64,000 nucleotides of DNA from Heterobilharzia americana (lineage: Eukaryota; Platyhelminthes; Trematoda; Strigeidida; Schistosomatidae), in the NCBI GenBank assembly GCA_944470555.2, contig OX104134.1:108122701-108186700 (forward strand). Direction: 5' to 3'. Positions 58,813-64,000 of this stretch are shown one piece after another; the first letter of the stretch is position 1, and each line of letters opens with the position of its first letter. Position numbers and translations under genes: made by a program. The notes under the pieces are model-generated. The model searched no databases and was not told the DNA's origin. It worked only from the letters and a program-made list of their open reading frames with translations.

Positions 58813-59379
58813 GTAAGTCTCGTTGTTTTCATTGAATTATTCCGTTCGCATTCAGAATTTTAATTAGGATAAAGAGAAATTAGTTGTTATTGCATAGGCA
58901 TGAAAACTGTAGGGGGAGGTAGCGACTACTGAATCATTCACCCAGTATAATGCAGACTGGTTGAGTGGACCTACCCGCCAATCGAGTCTTAATTTCTCTT
59001 CAAACACTGTTTATTTATCTCCCTATCACAACTTGCGAGTTATTATCAGGCTTCACCATCCACGTCAACTGCTGTATAATCATTCAACTGGTCAACTAGG
59101 GGTGTTTTCAATGACTAGTGAGCGGTCAAGTGTAAGTCAAATGGAATCAGATATGATGAATCTTTGTGATGTTGCACTGATGACGATGTCTAGCATAACA
59201 CTGCATCGTTCACTGACTACACAGCAAATTCACCTGAAGATTCATCTAGATCAAATAACTGGTGTTTATTGGTTTGTGTGTTCAAGTGAAAAATAAAAAC
59301 TGAAACACACCATGAATCGACTTTATTCTATAAACACTGGTTGAACTGAATGGGATACGGATGACTTTACTGAATATAG
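58813..59379. other. intron with an unexplained open frame
   Basis: A frame open from 58913 to 59296 reads LSGPTRQSSLNFSSN, VYLSPYHNLRVIIRLHH and so on, with no recognisable domain. No acceptor in the right phase joins it to the exon at 58610-58812. Confidence 0.35.
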
Positions 59380-59960
59380 CGGCACATTTAAATTGTTCAC
59401 GAACATCGGTTATTACCTCATCATCATTATGCGAGTTTATATAATTTGAGGGTTCCATTGATGAGTCATGAAACTCCCAGTGTCGGTCTATATAGCATCA
59501 TCAGTAGCACAAAGTTCGGATAGAAGTCAGCTGTGAGAGATTCTCCGCAACTGGTTGAGTAGCTAGTCTGGTGACCTTGGGTGTGATTGGTTGTTTCTGC
59601 TATAATCTTGTGATTGTTGGTGCATTTATTTCGATTGCCTGTATTAGTGACGTGAGTTCGGACTTCGTTTTGATTTCTTATTGGTTGATAGAGTGGGTCA
59701 ATTTCAGTATGTTAGTGTCAAGCTTCTAAAATCTTCCCGTCATTTTCCGTATTTTCTCTAACCATGATTTCCACACTTATCTACATGCGATGGTATAAGC
59801 GAGGGTATATTGTTACCCTTAACGTCCAGTCGATATTCATCGCGTAGACGAATAAGAGAGGATACCCACTCTATCTGACAGCGGTTTTCACGGTTGTAGC
59901 AGGTGATTTTGTAGATCACGTTGGGGTTGTCCTCCATTACGATTGTGTTTTATGGCCTAG
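59380..59960 (-). mobile_element. Penelope-like (GIY-YIG) remnant of a second family
   Basis: The reverse strand from about 59945 reads MEDNPNVIYKITCYNRENRC, RLDVKGNNIPSLIPSHVDKC and, after stops, HTEIDPLYQPIRNQNE. NVIYKITC and the SLI-x-x-HV-x-K-CG segment resemble PLE/GIY-YIG endonucleases of a type different from 4931-6706. The YIG triplet itself is not preserved. Confidence 0.5.
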
Positions 59961-60394
59961 ATAACAAGGAGTGAAAAGATTTCATCGGTTTGTAAGCTAT
60001 CAAGATTCTCAAACAACCAATCACACAAGCCAACAAGTCATTTGTCTAGAAATCCTCATAGCTCATTTCTTTCTGAAGTTTTTATTCATGTTGTTGAAGG
60101 TGACAATGAAAGAAGCTTCACGATTAAATCAACGAGTTCAGGGTAAACAGAACCATCAAATACTTCTCCTGAGGTACGAAGAATATTATTCAGCTTATCA
60201 GAACATCCACATACACTGGTTTTCCTGATGTTTTAGCTTGTAAGCTTCCATCGTTGGTTGGATTGAACTTATCGACTACGAATGACATGTGGGCTCCTAT
60301 GCGGATCTATCATAGAGCCGGTATTTTCAGTTTTGATATTAATGATGGATATCAAGCCATAACATCAAATAATCATGCTTTGACCATCATATTA

Positions 60395-60600
60395 GAAGTG
60401 GTTGCCGTGGCTCAGTGGTCTAGTTACTAACGTTATGACGTTTGAAACAGTTGGTCCTTGATTCGTGTATTAGTTGGAACAACATCACTCAACAGGTGGC
60501 AGGTACGTCCAACTCATGAGTCCGAAATAGAACGAAACGTGTATGATGGATTCTGCTGCTAGCCACTATCCATCCTTAATATCAAAAGTGAATATGCACA
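60395..60600 (+). mobile_element. Sm-alpha-like SINE with A-box, B-box and hammerhead
   Basis: TGGCTCAGTGGTCTAG at 60409 (A-box) and GGTCCTTGATTCGTG at about 60453 (B-box) lie upstream of GGTACGTCCAACTCATGAGT, CCGAAATAGAACGAAACGTG and TATGATGGATTCTGC (60502-60554). The last three are the hammerhead strand I, CTGATGAG box, stem II, GAAAC box and strand I'. The whole Sm-alpha order (pol III promoter, then ribozyme) is visible. CTGATGAG is changed to CTCATGAG and stem II has one mismatch. Confidence 0.72.
60502..60554 (+). ncRNA. degenerate hammerhead ribozyme
   Basis: The GAAAC box and the TCCA/TGGA part of stem I are kept. The catalytic G of CTGATGA is C here, which in known hammerheads abolishes activity. 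The cleavage position would be GTA. It is probably a dead copy. Confidence 0.55.
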
Positions 60601-61528
60601 CACTCTCTAAGAGATGGTACTAGTCAGTCATAGTATTAGTATTTCTATGGAGACAATTAATTATAACCGCTTCCTAAACTCCCCCATTGCATTTTAACTT
60701 CAGTTTGTAGAAAATTGGATAAATTAAGCTTTGTTTTGTTCACAGACAGAATTAAATAAAGAAATTTATTTTTTTACGATTAACAATTCTAAGAATAATT
60801 TATGACATATACTACTATCTAGTAGTATCCAGATAAATAATGCAAGAGTAATTTACTCTTCATAAAATCTGTAAGCATTGGACTGTAACGTTTATTGTTT
60901 TCAGGACACTTAGATATATAGAGTTTGTGGTATCATACGTCTTCAGTGTTAAATACACTCTACCTATTTATTTCTAGTTATGTCAGAGGTCGAGTTCTGT
61001 CAAACTGACTACTCAAACCATCGATCGATCGCATCATCCATAGGTTTCGAGTCTTGGTGTGACCACCCTAGCAAAATGATCTGCTTCACTGATTGGTTTT
61101 CGATAGCTGATAAAAACTAGAAACTTGGTTGAACATTGTCTTTATTTTCTGTTTCGTTTTTTCAATGAATCATAATAATTTATTGTGCGATAGTTTTCTT
61201 CTTAGGGGAGGGGGGCTAGTAGTAGAATCCAGGAAACTCATTTTCTCCGATTAAGGACTCGATAGCTGGATAAGTGTTGGTGTTTTCACTGAGACTGGAA
61301 GCCAACAACCATCGTTTCAAGCCCAAGTGTTATCCACTAGGATACTGAATTACTCTAATCACTTCTTGTGAGACGAGTATTAGTCGTTGTTTATTGATAC
61401 TTTTAATATCCACCTAGCAATTCCAACCGATGTAAGAACAAGAAATTACACGTAGCAATAAATCTTATTAACTATTGATAAAGCAACCTTTTTAAATAGT
61501 CCTTTTTGTTCTTCTCTCTTTTTCAAGG
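60601..61528. other. intron, scattered motifs
   Basis: A shortened copy of the GACCACCCTAGCAA motif lies near 61067. A G-rich run is at 61204-61216. 61255-61350 has a weak tRNA-like look. Confidence 0.35.
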
Positions 61529-61917
61529 TCAGATTTCAATATACGACTTCGTTTACGTACAGATAAGATGGATGGATTAATCTTGTTGATGGTTGAACAG
61601 CAAACAGCTGGTCAAAGTGATCATCATCAACATCACCCCGATTCGTCATCATCACTGATTTTAAACCAACCTGTGACACAGATCACAACTAATTCCGAAT
61701 TTGTTTCACTTGTTTTACGTAATGGTCGTATTGAACTTTTGCTCAATTTAATTTCATCCAGTAGGAGTCAAGATAAATCTTGGGAGAAGAAGAAGAATAT
61801 TGTCAGCAATGAAGGTGATAATGGCGGAGTTAGCAATTCAGAATTTAATCGTCTCATGCCTATTCAAGCAAGACATAAAGTGAACGATGGAGAGTGGCAT
61901 GTGATACAAGCAATAGG
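61529..61917 (+). CDS. agrin-like exon: middle of laminin-G domain 2
   Basis: The acceptor is CTCTTTTTCAAG. One base joins AC of the previous exon to give Thr, then SDFNIRLRLRTDKMDGLILL and MVEQQTAGQSDHHQHHPDSS. FVSLVLRNGRIELLLNLISS and NDGEWHVIQAIG follow. DFNIRLRLRT-x-x-x-DGLIL, F-V-x-L-x-L-x-x-GR-x-E-L and DG-x-WH-x-I are canonical laminin-G strands. Two low-complexity insertions (His/Ser-rich and Lys/Asn/Gly-rich) lie in loops. The 3' end is uncertain: ATAGG|GTTAGA is a weak donor giving phase 2, and a stop follows 10 bases later. The domain must finish on an exon further right. Confidence 0.83.
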
Positions 61918-62929
61918 GTTAGAAAAATGATTCCATTCTTCTTCTTTTTAGAAAAAAAACCTTACTTCTACTTATTATGATGTATGCATGGACTAACTTC
62001 AGCTGACAAACTGCATTTTGCATAAGCGTGAAGTTCAAACTGAGTCACAGTCTAAAAAACAAACGGAAATCCAATGGGTAATCTCGTGTACGCTCGTACA
62101 GTAAGCAATGAGCCACACCTGTTGTGTGAGGGAAAATGATACCAACTTGCTGCTGAAATCTTCATAGATGGAGCTTGGCTCGGACACCTTACCCACACGT
62201 TGGACATCAAGTGCTTAGACCAGTAAGCTACAGTTAGGCCAAGTTACAAAATACCGTTTCCTATGTCTTAGATTGATTGGATCGTCCAATGAGTTAAGAA
62301 ATCCAGCTGCTTAGTAATCTGTTATCAATGAGTATTTTTCATACTTGTAAACGATTTTCGTCTGGCAATTTTTTCTCATACTTCCTTGTAAACTTTCTGA
62401 TTACGCATATTGTGGTGTTGTCAAGATTAAGTTATACGCAGCTGTGTAAGGTGTCCACAAATAATAAGAAGCGACTTATCGTTGATCCTGCGGAACATAC
62501 GACTACTAGCAATTTTATCGTTCTTTAAGCTTCAGTCTTCTTCGGTACATTTCTTCATATGAGTCCAGCTGTCATCTTCAGTGCTTCTTTGTCGTGAAGC
62601 AGTAACAGACGGCATGTAAAGGGTAAAAACTTTAGCAAGAGAATTGAGGTGTCAGACTAAAACACAGTATTTTGATTTCAGTACTTATCCACGTTCACTT
62701 TAGTTCTCTTTACTCAGCTTGAGTGAATGAACCGAGAGTTCGTAGCTGTTATCAGAGTTTATCGTAGTGGTGTTCCAAGTTCAAGCTTAGTGAAAGAAAC
62801 TTTCTAAATATGATTTTCCGAATCCCAATGCTTAAATGTTCTACATAGAGATCACAGACATTAGGTTCACTGAACATTATCGAAAAAAATAAATCGCAAC
62901 CTGTCCAACCATTTAGTTACATCTTCATC
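61918..62929. other. intron, nothing definite
   Basis: 62200-62260 on the reverse strand (GTAGCTTACTGGTCTAAGC) is a possible tRNA-derived remnant. No exon was seen. Confidence 0.35.
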
Positions 62930-64000
62930 ACCTCTGTCTTATCTAAGTTCACCTGAAGTCAGTTCCGTCCTCGCCACAGGCGGCGAAATCCAAATCTTCT
63001 TCTGGGGTCTTTTCACCAGTCCAGACAGCTTATGCCCCTCTTCTCACAGCTCCTCACAGTTGTCTGTTGCATGATCCAGTCGAGTGCATTCGAGTCGACG
63101 AGAATCAGGAAGATGATCGGTGGTAGTAGGCGGCAGACTTGTCTTACTCCTGTCCCCTGTCTTCACTTCGAAGGCGTCACTGAGCTTTCCATTGTGAATG
63201 ACTTGGCATGTAGCCCCATCATATAGCATAGCATATACCTGCTGTTGAATGAGGTTGATAAAGGCTTGTCACACTAAAACCGTAGTATTGAAGCAGCTAC
63301 CTGCAAGATTATTTCTCGGTCGACGCTATTGAAGGCCTTTTCAAAATCGACGAAGTTGAGGTTGAGTTGAGTTGAGTTGGCTGCCATTCTGTACTCTGTT
63401 CTATGATGATGCGTAGCGTAGCGTCGCAGTTTGATCCACACATGATTTGTTCTACCTGAAGCCAGCTAGCCAGCCAGCCTGCATCTTCCGGTCGTAACTT
63501 TGAGTGCAGAGCAGTGTTTAATCTCTCCAGGATGATGTGGCTGAATACTTTGCTTGGGGTTGATGGGGACAGGAGCATGATTCCGCACCGTTTCTTCCAA
63601 AGACTCAGGTCTCTCTAGTTTGGGAGTTTGACAAGGTAGCCCTTCTTCTAATCAATCGGCTGGTACCTTTCCTTTCTTCCTTCCATCCGTCCAAACCTTC
63701 TTAACTAGTGGTGTGAGCATGTCCTCTGCTGTTTTCTCTGCGTCTGTTTTTAGTGTTTCTGGCGAAATACCATCTGGTCCTGTTGCATTTCAGCAACTTT
63801 CTGGCATTCCAGACTTCACTTCTGCTTTTGTCGGAAGGCTTGTGTTCACTGGTAGTTCTGTAGTTGGGCTGCTGGAAGTATTTCTGGACGAGTTGCACGT
63901 GGTGGCGGTGGTGGTGATGGTGGTGATGGCGGTGGTGGTGGTGGTGGTGGTGGTGGTGGTGGTGGTGGTGGCGTGGTCGATTCAAGAGTTCGTTGGAGTG
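62930..64000 (-). mobile_element. RTE-like LINE (copy D), linker and RT, continues to the right
   Basis: Read from the right edge: a poly-His tract, VQLVQKYFQQPNYRTTSEHK, PSDKSRSEVWNARKLLKCN, LLSPSTPSKVFSHIILERLN and TALHSKLRPEDAGWLA. Decayed motif A follows near 63310-63350, then YDGATCQVIHNGKLSDAFEV and KTGDRSKTSLPP. This is the same family and order as copies B and C. The frame is broken several times. The upstream part lies outside the window. Confidence 0.82.
63899..63974 (-). repeat. CCA/CAC trinucleotide tract inside RTE copy D
   Basis: About 76 bases of GGT/GGC repeat on the + strand, coding for a His-rich run on the reverse strand, at the same element position as 50193-50254 and 23918-23937. 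Confidence 0.93.

Larger units (their letters stand above)
16980..64000 (+). other. agrin-like gene, extent of recognised exons (continues to the right)
   Basis: Ten recognised exons give follistatin/Kazal x2, laminin-EGF x2, laminin-G, EGF-like and laminin-G. This combination and order is that of agrin, a secreted basement-membrane proteoglycan; perlecan lacks Kazal modules. Splice phases agree for 16980-17074/20677-20791/34273-34539/35412-35572 and for 42018-42379/43673-43948/53153-53243/56694-57002/58610-58812/61529-61917. They fail at 35572/38621 and at about 38792/42018, so exons are missing there, where vertebrate agrin has a further Kazal module and a SEA domain. The 5' end with the signal peptide was not found, and the 3' end is outside the window. 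Confidence 0.75.

Noticed and set aside
58913..59296. Open frame of 128 codons between two laminin-G exons
   Set aside because: Exons 58610-58812 and 61529-61917 join perfectly without it, no acceptor fits the phase, and no domain is visible.
63701..63985. Histidine-rich protein on the reverse strand
   Set aside because: It is the trinucleotide tract and linker of RTE copy D, not a host gene.
1..64000. CRISPR arrays, bacterial operons, phage or viral genes
   Set aside because: No regularly spaced repeats, no Shine-Dalgarno-led gene clusters, and spliced animal-type genes throughout.

Overview
The window looks like nuclear DNA of a trematode, most likely a blood fluke (Schistosoma or a close relative). 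It is AT-rich and intron-rich. Most of its recognisable sequence is retroelement debris of kinds familiar from schistosomes: Penelope-like elements (PLEs), at least two RTE-like LINE families, tRNA-derived SINEs, and degenerate hammerhead-ribozyme (Sm-alpha-like) retroposons. I cannot name the species. Nothing suggests a bacterial or viral replicon, and there is no CRISPR array or operon.

Two host genes can be supported, both on the + strand. (1) One large exon at 4003-4573 encodes the C-terminal HEAT-like region of TAF6, a TFIID/SAGA-type subunit; its other exons were not found. (2) From 16980 to beyond the right edge runs a multi-exon agrin-like extracellular-matrix gene. Its order is follistatin/Kazal (16980-17074 + 20677-20791), follistatin/Kazal (34273-34539), laminin-EGF (35412-35572), laminin-EGF (38621 to about 38792), laminin-G 1 (42018-42379 + 43673-43948 + 53153-53243), a six-cysteine EGF-like module (56694-57002), and laminin-G 2 (58610-58812 + 61529-61917, unfinished). 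Intron phases match at eight of the ten joins. The joins on either side of the second laminin-EGF exon do not match, so exons are probably still missing there.

The rest is mostly intronic or intergenic retroelement sequence. Region by region: 1-1045 holds a broken RTE copy, a head-to-head pair of tRNA-like SINEs and a PLE tail. 4690-7080 is a PLE with an uninterrupted 591-codon RT/GIY-YIG frame. 17.4-19.0 kb is a decayed reverse-strand PLE. 22.0-23.5 kb is an RTE-like 3' half with a SINE inside it. 23.6-26.5 kb is a head-to-head PLE pair with an RTE copy nested in one arm. 30.5-30.7 kb is a second SINE twin. 32.5-33.4, 37, 40.7-41.5 and 44.6-45.3 kb hold LINE and SINE remnants. 47.7-52.4 kb is a PLE interrupted by a 2.6-kb RTE copy, then a 500-N assembly gap and an opposite-strand PLE end. 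54.9-55.7 kb is a near-perfect PLE palindrome. 59.4-60.6 kb holds PLE and hammerhead-SINE remnants, and 62.9-64.0 kb a reverse-strand RTE copy.

The most interesting structure is recurrent. Several unrelated retroelement families occur as head-to-head, tail-outward inverted dimers, and most lie inside introns of the agrin-like gene. There they would make long hairpins in the pre-mRNA.
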